A stretch of 9,505 nucleotides of DNA from an uncultured Chloroflexota bacterium (lineage in GTDB: Bacteria > Chloroflexota > Dehalococcoidia > UBA3495), in assembly GCA_913020235.1 (NCBI GenBank), contig CAJWBT010000069.1:1-9505 (forward strand), given 5' to 3'. Each line of letters opens with the position of its first letter. The stretch's first letter is position 1. Positions 1 to 5,483 of this stretch are shown here, piece by piece. A model generated the notes under the pieces. That model was given only the letters and a program-made list of their open reading frames with translations, was not told where the DNA came from and did not search any database. The position numbers and the translations under genes are program-made.

Positions 1-788
1 TCGAAGATCATGTCATAGTACTTGATGCGGTGGGGTGCGCCGGTGATGTAGGGGTGGGTGGAAATGGCCATAACGCGGGCGCTTTCGGCCCCTTCCCGGT
101 ACAGGGTATCAAACTGGTCGCGGGCCCGCTGAAAAATCTCCGGGGAGCTGTGGTGCTGCACCAGGTAGATAGGAATGTCGTTGAGTTCCACGGTATAGGG
201 GATCGCCACCAAGCGTCCGCTCTTGACCTTCATCTCGTAGGGCTGGTCATCGTTGCACCAGTCGCACAGGTACTCGATTCCCTCTTCAACCAGGATGTCA
301 GGGGTATCGAAGGTTTCGGCCAGACCGGGTCCCATCCAACCTCGGGGAGCGTTGCCGGTGAACTCCTTGATGGTACTGATGCTGCGGCGGATCACTTCCC
401 GCTCGTCGGGCTCGCTGTTGATGACCCGCTGCGTGAATCCGTGGCCCAGAATCTCCCAGCCGGACTCCAGGCTCTCCCGCACAATCTGGGGATAGCTGAG
501 GCAGACGGACGCGTTGAGGCTGAGGGTGGCCCGGACCCCGTGGCGGTCCAGCACCTGCTTCAGCCGCCAGAAGCCCACCCGAAGGCCGTAGTCGAACCAG
601 CCGAAGTTGGGGATGTCGGGAATGAGACCGACTCCCTGGGGGTTGGGCATCACGGTCCGGGCCATGGGCGCGTTGATGTCCCACTCTTCGACGTTGATGA
701 CCGGCCAGACGGCGATCCGGGCGTTGCCGGGCAACCGCAGCGGCTTCCGGTGGAGAATAGGCGAGTACTCGGCGCGGGGATTGGCCAT
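1..788 (-). CDS. Polysaccharide deacetylase (PuuE/NodB-like), 3' end cut off by window edge
   Basis: The frame is open from ATG at 788 to the left edge, giving 262 residues without a stop. GAGGAG lies 5 nt before the ATG. The protein looks like the allantoinase/peptidoglycan-deacetylase (PuuE/PgdA) branch of the NodB-fold carbohydrate esterase 4 superfamily. Near the N-terminus is RIAVWPVINVEEWD (about 24-37), where this branch has its NxEE motif. GWEILGHGF (110-118) supplies a probable metal-binding His116, STIKEFTGNAPRGWMGPG (138-155) is a typical family stretch, and ISTHPY (242-247) carries a second conserved His. Members hydrolyse an amide bond using a divalent metal; the substrate cannot be told from sequence. 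No signal peptide is seen, so it is probably cytoplasmic. Family members are about 300 residues, so perhaps 30-40 are missing. It lies 108 nt downstream of the GlcG-like gene on the same strand and may be co-transcribed with it, across a palindromic repeat. Confidence 0.88.
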   Translation of the reverse strand, partial: MANPRAEYSPILHRKPLRLPGNARIAVWPVINVEEWDINAPMARTVMPNPQGVGLIPDIPNFGWFDYGLRVGFWRLKQVLDRHGVRATLSLNASVCLSYPQIVRESLESGWEILGHGFTQRVINSEPDEREVIRRSISTIKEFTGNAPRGWMGPGLAETFDTPDILVEEGIEYLCDWCNDDQPYEMKVKSGRLVAIPYTVELNDIPIYLVQHHSSPEIFQRARDQFDTLYREGAESARVMAISTHPYITGAPHRIKYYDMIF

Positions 789-816
789 GACATCTCCTCG
801 AGGAATCAGCCTGCTC

Positions 817-862
817 AAATCCCCCTTAGTCCCCCTTTATAAAGGGGGAAACAGGGGGATTT
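817..862. repeat. Nested palindromic intergenic repeat
   Basis: The outer arms AAATCCCCC (817-825) and GGGGGATTT (854-862) are exact reverse complements. Inside them lies a perfect 18-nt palindrome, CCCCCTTTATAAAGGGGG (831-848), so the whole element can form a long hairpin or cruciform with small internal loops TTAGT and AAACA. Similar C-run/G-run palindromes are common dispersed intergenic repeats in environmental bacterial genomes (known in general, not checked here). It lies between two same-strand genes and could also act as an RNA-stabilising or terminating structure. A run of loosely repeated GCTGA-type words (870-894) follows directly. Confidence 0.8.
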
Positions 863-896
863 TCCGGGGGCTGACCGCTGAAGGCTGATAGCTGTC

Positions 897-1316
897 TTAA
901 AGCCCCAGAGCCTGGAGCCCCAGCTTGGCAATGTCTTCGTCTTCCTGGGCCGCCAGGCCGCTGACGCCGATGCCGCCCATGATGGAGCCGGTCCCCGGTT
1001 GCAGCACCACCACACCACCCTGGACCGCGGCCAGCATTGGGTCACCCATCTCGGCGACGGTGCGGCCCTGGCTCTGCAGCCGCTCGGCGTACTCCCTGGA
1101 GTCCTGGCCCGAGAGGGCGCAGGTGTACGCCTTGCGTATGGCCATCCGCTGCGGGATCTTCCGGCACCGGTCCATCCGGGCGTAGCTGATCAGGTCGCCC
1201 ACGTCGTCCACGATGACGATAGCCACGGGCCGGCCCGGCTCAGCGTTGGCCTTGGCCAGCATGGCCGACATCGCTTTTTGGACCTGGTCCAGGCTTAGCA
1301 TGGTTTTTTCGTACAT
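897..1316 (-). CDS. GlcG/HbpS-like (DUF336) protein
   Basis: This is a small protein of 139 residues from ATG 1316 (MYEKTMLSL...). An ATG at 1331 in the same frame would add five residues, but the Shine-Dalgarno-like GGGAG at 1325-1329 sits 8 nt before 1316 and inside that extension, so 1316 is preferred. The features are typical of the HbpS/GlcG family: VAIVIVDDVGDLISYARMD near the N-terminus, then IAIRKAYT-like AIRKAYTCALSG, then the glycine-rich GGVVVLQPGTGSIMGGIGVSG and a closing alpha helix. Length fits the family (about 135-150). HbpS-type members bind haem or other small ligands; GlcG is linked to glycolate genes in some bacteria. No glycolate oxidase genes are visible here, so the ligand is unknown. 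It is the first gene of a possible two-gene unit with the deacetylase downstream. Confidence 0.88.
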   Translation of the reverse strand: MYEKTMLSLDQVQKAMSAMLAKANAEPGRPVAIVIVDDVGDLISYARMDRCRKIPQRMAIRKAYTCALSGQDSREYAERLQSQGRTVAEMGDPMLAAVQGGVVVLQPGTGSIMGGIGVSGLAAQEDEDIAKLGLQALGL

Positions 1317-1346
1317 GATAATCACTCCCATCTAGCGAGTTGGCCT

Positions 1347-1375
1347 ATTCTAACCTGGGCGGCAAAGGGCGGCAA
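1347..1375 (-). promoter_or_regulatory. Sigma70-type promoter of the GlcG/HbpS-like gene
   Basis: On the minus strand TTGCCG (1370-1375) is followed after exactly 17 bp by TAGAAT (1347-1352). Transcription would start near 1340, leaving a leader of about 25 nt that contains the ribosome binding site. The same TAGAATAG word recurs upstream of the PQQ dehydrogenase gene. Confidence 0.55.
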
Positions 1376-1501
1376 GCGGGTGACACGGAGGTGAGGCAGG
1401 GGCCAAGGCATCGGCTATCCGGAGATGCGAGTGGGCTGCGGGCGAGGGGGGGCGAGGCAGCCAGGCCGGCTAGGGCTCAGTCAACCTGAATTGATAGATG
1501 C

Positions 1502-1568
1502 CATTCTGAACGAAGCGAAGAATCTCATTGTTACGCTGAGATTCCTCGTCGCTCCGCTCCTCGGAATG
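1502..1568. repeat. Imperfect inverted repeat of dispersed intergenic type
   Basis: The left arm starts CATTCTGAACGAAGCG and ends GAATCTC (1502-1526). The right arm GAGATTCC...GGAATG (1538-1568) is its imperfect complement, with a short spacer between them. Paired CATTCTGA-GCGAAGCGAAGAATCTC-like arms are frequent intergenic repeats in some environmental bacteria; I recognise the type from general knowledge. No coding content. Confidence 0.65.
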
Positions 1569-1598
1569 ACATCCTGTCGAAACCAAGTTGACCGAGTA

Positions 1599-1740
1599 TT
1601 AGCCCGGTCCCTGGTAGATGACGGTGTCCGGCTCGAATGCGCCCGACGCAAACCAGAGGTGGTTGCCGCGGACGACGGCGGCCAGGCCGGCAAATGAAAC
1701 CAGTAGCTTATGTTTCGTGCCTGCCACCGGCGACCGTTTC
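1599..1740 (-). pseudogene. Possible C-terminal gene remnant
   Basis: On the minus strand the reading frame ending at TAA 1599-1601 has a tail that reads like real protein: KLLVSFAGLAAVV, then RGNHLWFASGAFEPDTVIYQ, then GPG. Upstream of about 1740 the same frame becomes arginine/proline-rich and non-protein-like, with no good start or ribosome binding site. This could be the end of a decayed gene, or chance. The frame is the same as that of ccdA, whose TAG stop (1869-1871) lies upstream with no other stop between, but the intervening residues do not look like a CcdA extension. Confidence 0.25.
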
Positions 1741-1868
1741 CGGGGACGCCCGAACCCCGCTCGGAGACCGCTCCGGCTGGAGCCTCGGAGATTTGCCAGG
1801 GCGCTTGTCTCGCACCCGCAGGGGGAGGGCGCCCGCAAATAGTTGCCGTGGGGTGACGAGGTACGGCC

Positions 1869-2810
1869 CTACAGCAGACCGCCGATGGTCAGCCAGTAGA
1901 AAACGATGTAGGCGCCGGCCACCACCATCAGCCAGGAACCGACCGGCTGAATGTAAGGGAGGGCTTTGCGCAGCGCACGGGTCATGGCGCCCTTGAAAAA
2001 CGCCCTTCCCAGGGTCAGCATCATTATGACAAACCCCATTCCCAGGGCGTAGAGCAGGAACTGACCCAGGGAAGGGAGAATGTTGGTTATCGTCAGGCTG
2101 GTGCCCACCACCGCCAGGAAGATAGGCAGCGTGCAGCTCAGGGACGCGGTGCCATAGCTGAGGCCGAACATGAAGTACCCGCGGGGGCTCACCTTCGCGG
2201 GGTCTCCCATGCGGGTCGCGGCGCGGGCGGCCAATCCACTGTACAGCTTGCCACCGCCGACCAGATATGAGCCGGCAATGGCCAGCAAGATCCCGACAAA
2301 CAGGCCGAGCCAGGGAAGAATGTCGACCACAAACGAGGTGGCCCCCAGCTTGATGACCGAGCCCGCCACGCCGAACAGCACCACGAACCCCGCGGTGACC
2401 GATCCCCCCACCAGCAACGCCCGGCCCAGATGCTGGATTGGCTTCACATTTTCTTTGCCTTCATCGTCGGAGCCCAGGTAGAGACCCAGGTATGCCGGCA
2501 GCATGGCGAACCCGCAAGGGTTGACCGCCGACGCCATTCCCGCGGCGAAGGCAAAACCCAGCGGGGCCAGGAGCCCCAGGTCTCCCAAGAGCGAGCTGGA
2601 ATCTCCTGAAAGGGATTCGACGAACCCGTTGACGCCGTCAATCCCGTCGCCGCTTCCGATTATGACGGCGCCAACGAAAGCCGTGGAAAGCGCGACACCG
2701 GCAACCAGGACCGGCAATACCAGCCGCCGCCAGATGTTGACATCCCGCAACGATAACCCTCTAAAAGCCGGGGGCATACCCCTCCGGATGGCTAGTCTGG
2801 ACGGTAACAT
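1869..2810 (-). CDS. ccdA: CcdA/DsbD-family membrane thiol-disulfide electron carrier
   Basis: This protein carries reducing equivalents from cytoplasmic thioredoxin across the membrane to extracytoplasmic thiol proteins, for example for cytochrome c maturation. Both signature cysteines are present: NPCGFAMLPAYLGLYL (Cys99 from the 2810 start) and SLSCTLPIFLAVVG (Cys226), each within a membrane segment. About seven hydrophobic segments are visible, including an extra N-terminal one (LVLPVLVAGVALSTAFVG, about 30-47), before a Gly/Ser/Asp-rich loop. The start is uncertain. ATG 2810 has GAGGTG 9 nt upstream and gives 313 residues. ATG 2840, ATG 2858, TTG 2909 and a TTG at about 2750 with AGAGGG upstream are alternatives. 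A TG-extended -10-like word (TGGCATACT, near 2902-2910) lies upstream. No thioredoxin-like partner (TlpA/ResA) or cytochrome gene is adjacent. It ends with TAG. Confidence 0.9.
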   Translation of the reverse strand: MLPSRLAIRRGMPPAFRGLSLRDVNIWRRLVLPVLVAGVALSTAFVGAVIIGSGDGIDGVNGFVESLSGDSSSLLGDLGLLAPLGFAFAAGMASAVNPCGFAMLPAYLGLYLGSDDEGKENVKPIQHLGRALLVGGSVTAGFVVLFGVAGSVIKLGATSFVVDILPWLGLFVGILLAIAGSYLVGGGKLYSGLAARAATRMGDPAKVSPRGYFMFGLSYGTASLSCTLPIFLAVVGTSLTITNILPSLGQFLLYALGMGFVIMMLTLGRAFFKGAMTRALRKALPYIQPVGSWLMVVAGAYIVFYWLTIGGLL

Positions 2811-3406
2811 GCCGAGGTGCACCTCAGGTAACAGATTCATAGGGCTCACTGCTCTCATCAGCAACTGCGGTTGTGGCCGAGCGCCGGGGTCCCTGCACCA
2901 GTATGCCAAGACTGTTTGGCTAGTGATTTTGATGCTTCCCGGGGCCGGCAGATTTGCCGGCGGCCAGGTTCTTCACGAGACCGTCATGCTGAAAGCGAAG
3001 GTGGGGCCCATTGTGGTCAGCAGTGCCGTGGCGCCGGATTCGCATTGCCTACGCGTCGCCCCGCACGGGGTGGGATTCCTCAGGAGCGGGATGCACTTGA
3101 CCCCGGCTCTTGGTTTGGGGTTCGCAGGCCAAGTAACGGGTCGATGGTCCACACGGTCCAGGTCTCGGATAGCGTAACCAAGAGTCGCCCAAATCTTTCC
3201 TGCAACCTTTGTGCTGTTTTCTCACCACCGGTCATCGCCTATGGTACGCTTAGCCCACGGCGTTTCGGGTGGATTGGTAGATACCCCCGGCAGCCAAAGA
3301 AGCATCTTACCCGGCACGCGGTCCGGCCCTGCGTTGCCAGTGCTCGCTTTCGCTTGGAGACACCGGAGGCCGGTGACAGAAACTTGATCTGACCGGAGGC
3401 ATTGTT
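2811..3406. other. Divergent intergenic gap between ccdA and the CxxU peroxidase-related gene
   Basis: About 600 nt with no convincing gene on either strand; the long frames through it have non-protein-like composition or are antisense to neighbours. It holds a GCCGGCA/TGCCGGC hairpin with a GATT loop (2944-2961, no T-run), a possible extended -10 (TGGTACGCT, 3242-3250) facing the plus strand without a clear -35, and a small hairpin at 3361-3375 just before the next gene. It must contain the promoters of both divergent genes. Confidence 0.55.
3361..3400 (+). promoter_or_regulatory. Leader hairpin and duplicated Shine-Dalgarno word
   Basis: CACCGG (3361-3366) and CCGGTG (3370-3375) form a perfect 6-bp hairpin with loop AGG. 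The word ACCGGAGGC occurs inside it (3362-3370) and again as the real ribosome binding site (3392-3400), 7 nt before ATG 3407. CCGGT at 3370-3374 could pair with either copy of ACCGG, so an alternative fold could cover the ribosome binding site. A regulatory role is inference only. Confidence 0.35.
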
Positions 3407-4033
3407 ATGCCATACGTGCGAACCGTCCCCTACCACGAGGCCACCGGAGAGCTGAAATCCGCGTTTGACCAGGTCCTCCAGGCCAGAGGCACTATCTCGA
3501 ACGTCCAGGCGGTCAGCAGCATACGCCCCCACCTGATGAAAACACTGTTCGCCCACAACCGCTCGGTAATGGCCAGTGAGTCGGGCCTGTCTCCCGCGGA
3601 GCGCCAGATGATCGCCACGGTGGTCTCGAACCTCAACCACTGCCAGTATTGAACTTTGGCCCACGCAGAGGCTCTGCGTGCCGAGGACTCGGAGTCCCAG
3701 CTGGCCGGGAAGTTGGGAGACGACTACCGGAACGCCGGCCTCACACCCAAACAGGTCGCCATGCTGGAGTTCGCAGAACTCCTCACGCTCGACCCAGCCA
3801 ACATGAAGGCGGAGTTTGTCGAGGTGCTTCGGGAGGCCGGGTGGACCGACGAGGACATCGTGGACATCGTCCACATAACGGCATTCTACAGCTACATGGT
3901 GCGGATAGCCGATGGCCTGGGCGTAGAGCTGGACACCGGCCGGGGATGGGAGCCACTGGCGGAGCGGCTCTCGTTCCGGGAAGAGACATCACCGAAGACT
4001 TTTGGGAAGATCGCGGCCCCGGCATCAGGCTAG
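3407..4033 (+). CDS. Peroxidase-related (AhpD/CMD superfamily) selenoprotein, UGA = Sec82
   Basis: The two halves, 3407-3649 and 3653-4033, are in one frame split only by TGA at 3650-3652. Read through, they give a 208-residue protein of the 'uncharacterized peroxidase-related enzyme' type in the carboxymuconolactone decarboxylase/AhpD superfamily. These proteins are all-helical and use a CxxC redox pair plus His, as in alkylhydroperoxidase AhpD. The N-terminal part has LSPAERQMIATVVSNLNHC (61-79); then come Q80, Y81, the UGA at 82, then TLAH with His86. The motif thus reads C79-x-x-U82-x-x-x-H86. The C-terminal half, LTPKQVAMLEFAELLT through ITAFYSYMVRIADGLG, is full-length and family-like. 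Total length fits the family (about 180-200). GGAGG lies 7 nt before ATG 3407. The Glu that AhpD has 12 residues before its first active-site Cys is Gln67 here, with Glu65 nearby. A SECIS-like hairpin follows the UGA. The alternative is a broken Cys-type gene. It ends with TAG. Confidence 0.85.
3653..3697 (+). promoter_or_regulatory. Candidate bacterial SECIS element
   Basis: Directly after the TGA, CACGCAGA (3662-3669) pairs perfectly with TCTGCGTG (3673-3680), an 8-bp stem closed by a GGC loop (3670-3672). Two more G-C pairs are possible below a CC bulge (GG 3658-3659 with CC 3681-3682). The loop lies 17 nt after the UGA and begins with G, which fits the general bacterial SECIS pattern (a stem-loop inside the coding region, roughly 16-37 nt from UGA to loop, G at the start of the loop). 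A second, weaker hairpin, GGACT/AGTCC with loop CGG (3685-3697), follows. In the cell SelB would bind the element and deliver Sec-tRNA. Confidence 0.7.
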
Positions 4034-4215
4034 ACGCCACCGGGCTCATTCACCGTGGATGTCCCGCCGGCGGCCGGCAGGACGCCGCAGCGTTGGGGCG
4101 GTAATTGCAGTGCCCCTTTGCCGAGACCCGGCTTTCCCGCCTCGCTCAGGTGGCACTCCATCGCCGGGCGAGACAGAAAGGACTGTGATTGGGGAGCTGC
4201 CGAACTCCTATCGGG

Positions 4216-5157
4216 TCACTCCCCGCCTGGCGAGCGGTCCCGGCGCAGGTCCCAATTCAGCCGCACCTGGATGATTTGCTCCTGGTCCGGCGAGTCGGCC
4301 TCATGCCTCGGGGCCACGCTCACTTGGGATACCTCTTCCATCTGGCCCAGCATTTCCTCCAACGGGATCGGCTCCCGGAGAGACAGCCAGCTTTCCACAT
4401 TCTTCGGGGGGTTGCTCAGCAGCCGCAATACGCGGAGCTGGGTGTTGCCGCGCAGCTCGGTGACGAAGTTGGCCACCCGCCAGATACCGCCCTCTATTCC
4501 CACGTCCAGCCGCACCGCACCTTCGTAAAGCTCGGCTTCGACGGGACGGGCCAGACTTTCAATGCGGTCGGCACGATCGTCTGGCATTCTCTCTATTTCA
4601 GTAGAATAGCCAAATCCGTTTCCGGCGTCCGGCGGGCCGGCCAGCCCGGATAAGACGTCGGGGAGCGCCCCGGGGATTGGAGGCAACGTTGGATCGAGTG
4701 AGACGCTTATTTCATAGGTAAATACGTGGAGAATAGTGCTGTCAGCCAGCTGAATCCGGTCGCCGTGATTCAACAGTTGTTCGATTCCGCCGATGTCGTG
4801 ACGGTTGACGAAAGTGGGGTTCGCAACACCCAGGTCCCGAAGGAAATAGCCGGTACGTGACTCGAAGATCTCAGCGTGCCTGCGGGCGACTCCGGCTCCA
4901 TCGACGACGATGTCGTTGTCCGGGAGACTTCCCATGGTAAGGTTGCGTTTCAGAATGGGTATGGCCGCTCCGTCGTGGGGACCGCCATACACAATCAATG
5001 AAGGATGTTGACCGATGGGATAGATTTGCCGATCCCTTTCCCCACCGCTGCCGCCCCGATGGGCAAGACCGGCGGCGTCCTCCAGTTGAACGCCCGGCAG
5101 GGACGGGATGCGGATGTCCTCTATACACACCGTGCGTGTTCTCTTCGTCATAGTCAT
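4216..5157 (-). CDS. FHA-domain protein with C-terminal alpha/beta domain
   Basis: From ATG 5157 (GGAGGAGG 12 nt upstream) the protein has 313 residues; the next ATG at 5151 is also possible. A forkhead-associated domain covers about 52-148: MGSLPDNDIVVDGAGVARRHAEI (75-97), GYFLRDLGVANPTFVN (103-118) and LLNHGDRIQLADSTILHV (128-145). FHA domains normally bind phosphothreonine through a Gly-Arg and a Ser-x-x-His motif. Here these read Gly76-Ser77 and Ala91-Arg-Arg-His94, so two phosphate-contacting residues are changed. A low-complexity linker follows (about 155-205). The C-terminal part (207-303) has a beta-alpha-beta pattern, ELYEGAVRLDV then VANFVTELR then LRVLRLLSN then LREPIPLEEMLGQM, which suggests a ligand or dimerisation domain. 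I cannot name it with certainty. No membrane segment is seen. It is convergent with the selenoprotein gene and ends with TGA. Confidence 0.85.
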   Translation of the reverse strand: MTMTKRTRTVCIEDIRIPSLPGVQLEDAAGLAHRGGSGGERDRQIYPIGQHPSLIVYGGPHDGAAIPILKRNLTMGSLPDNDIVVDGAGVARRHAEIFESRTGYFLRDLGVANPTFVNRHDIGGIEQLLNHGDRIQLADSTILHVFTYEISVSLDPTLPPIPGALPDVLSGLAGPPDAGNGFGYSTEIERMPDDRADRIESLARPVEAELYEGAVRLDVGIEGGIWRVANFVTELRGNTQLRVLRLLSNPPKNVESWLSLREPIPLEEMLGQMEEVSQVSVAPRHEADSPDQEQIIQVRLNWDLRRDRSPGGE

Positions 5158-5309
5158 ACCCGGTTGTCGCCTCCTCCAAGTCCGTTGAACCCGGCACACA
5201 TGGGTCTGAGCAGTTGCTATGGCAGTGGGCCATCGGCTCGGCCCCACTTCATCGGGAGCCCTCGCCCCAAGAACTTTTGCTTACTGCAGTGAGTTTAGAG
5301 GGCGGGGGA

Positions 5310-5430
5310 GGTTAGTCCCATCAGGTGAGCACGCAAACCGGTGCAAGCCTGCTCCCAAGAGCGACAAGGGGGTTAACCCATCAGGTATTCGTGCACGCCC
5401 TAAAAACCGGCCTGCTAGGCCGGTTTTCCC
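5310..5430. repeat. Imperfect tandem duplication, about 60-bp period
   Basis: Unit one begins GGTTAGTCCCATCAGGT (5310-5326) and unit two begins GGTTAACCCATCAGGT (5371-5386), 61 nt later. Further shared words follow in the same order: GCACGC (5329 and 5393), then AAACCGG and CCTGCT. The second unit ends in the terminator hairpin. The first unit can fold through GAGCA (5327-5331) and TGCTC (5350-5354). It may be a duplicated structured RNA leader or simply an old duplication. Confidence 0.5.
5402..5428 (-). terminator. Intrinsic terminator of the PQQ dehydrogenase gene
   Basis: AAAACCGGCCT (5403-5413) and AGGCCGGTTTT (5417-5427) form a perfect 11-bp stem with a GCT loop. On the minus strand the stem ends in a T-run (five T from 5406 to 5402), as needed about 57 nt after the stop of the gene at 5484. 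It is symmetrical and could also stop plus-strand transcription. Confidence 0.75.
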
Positions 5431-5483
5431 TCGGAATGATGGGGGCCTGCCCTCATCCGGGCCGGTAATGTGAGGGGAGATGC

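Larger units (their letters stand above)
1376..1868. other. Non-coding gap with inverted repeat and possible gene remnant
   Basis: This stretch lies between the promoter of the GlcG-like gene and the end of ccdA, whose transcript runs into it. It contains the inverted repeat at 1502-1568 and a possible C-terminal gene remnant on the minus strand (1599-1740). The rest shows no convincing coding sequence, RNA gene or terminator. Confidence 0.6.
5158..5483. other. Intergenic gap upstream of the FHA gene
   Basis: This gap separates the PQQ dehydrogenase gene (upstream on the minus strand) from the FHA gene. It holds the terminator at 5403-5427, an imperfect 60-bp tandem duplication (5310-5430) and the FHA gene's leader. 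I see no coding sequence and no clear -35/-10 pair for the FHA gene. Confidence 0.6.

Noticed and set aside
30..842. 270-residue plus-strand open frame
   Set aside because: It is antisense to the deacetylase, whose minus-strand frame has a ribosome binding site and clear family motifs.
2503..3392. Plus-strand open frames across the start of ccdA and the gap after it
   Set aside because: The first part is antisense to ccdA; the rest has Arg/Pro/Ser-rich, non-protein-like composition and no ribosome binding site.
3239..3874. 211-residue minus-strand open frame over the selenoprotein gene
   Set aside because: It is the shadow of the plus-strand gene, which has the family motifs.
3656..4033. 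Separate gene starting at TTG 3656
   Set aside because: There is no ribosome binding site, the start lies within the active-site motif, and the frame continues the upstream half; reading it as one selenoprotein explains both parts.
5310..5400. Cyclic-di-GMP or other known riboswitch
   Set aside because: Words such as ACGCAAACCGG resemble parts of GEMM-type RNAs, but the conserved core and helix order are missing.
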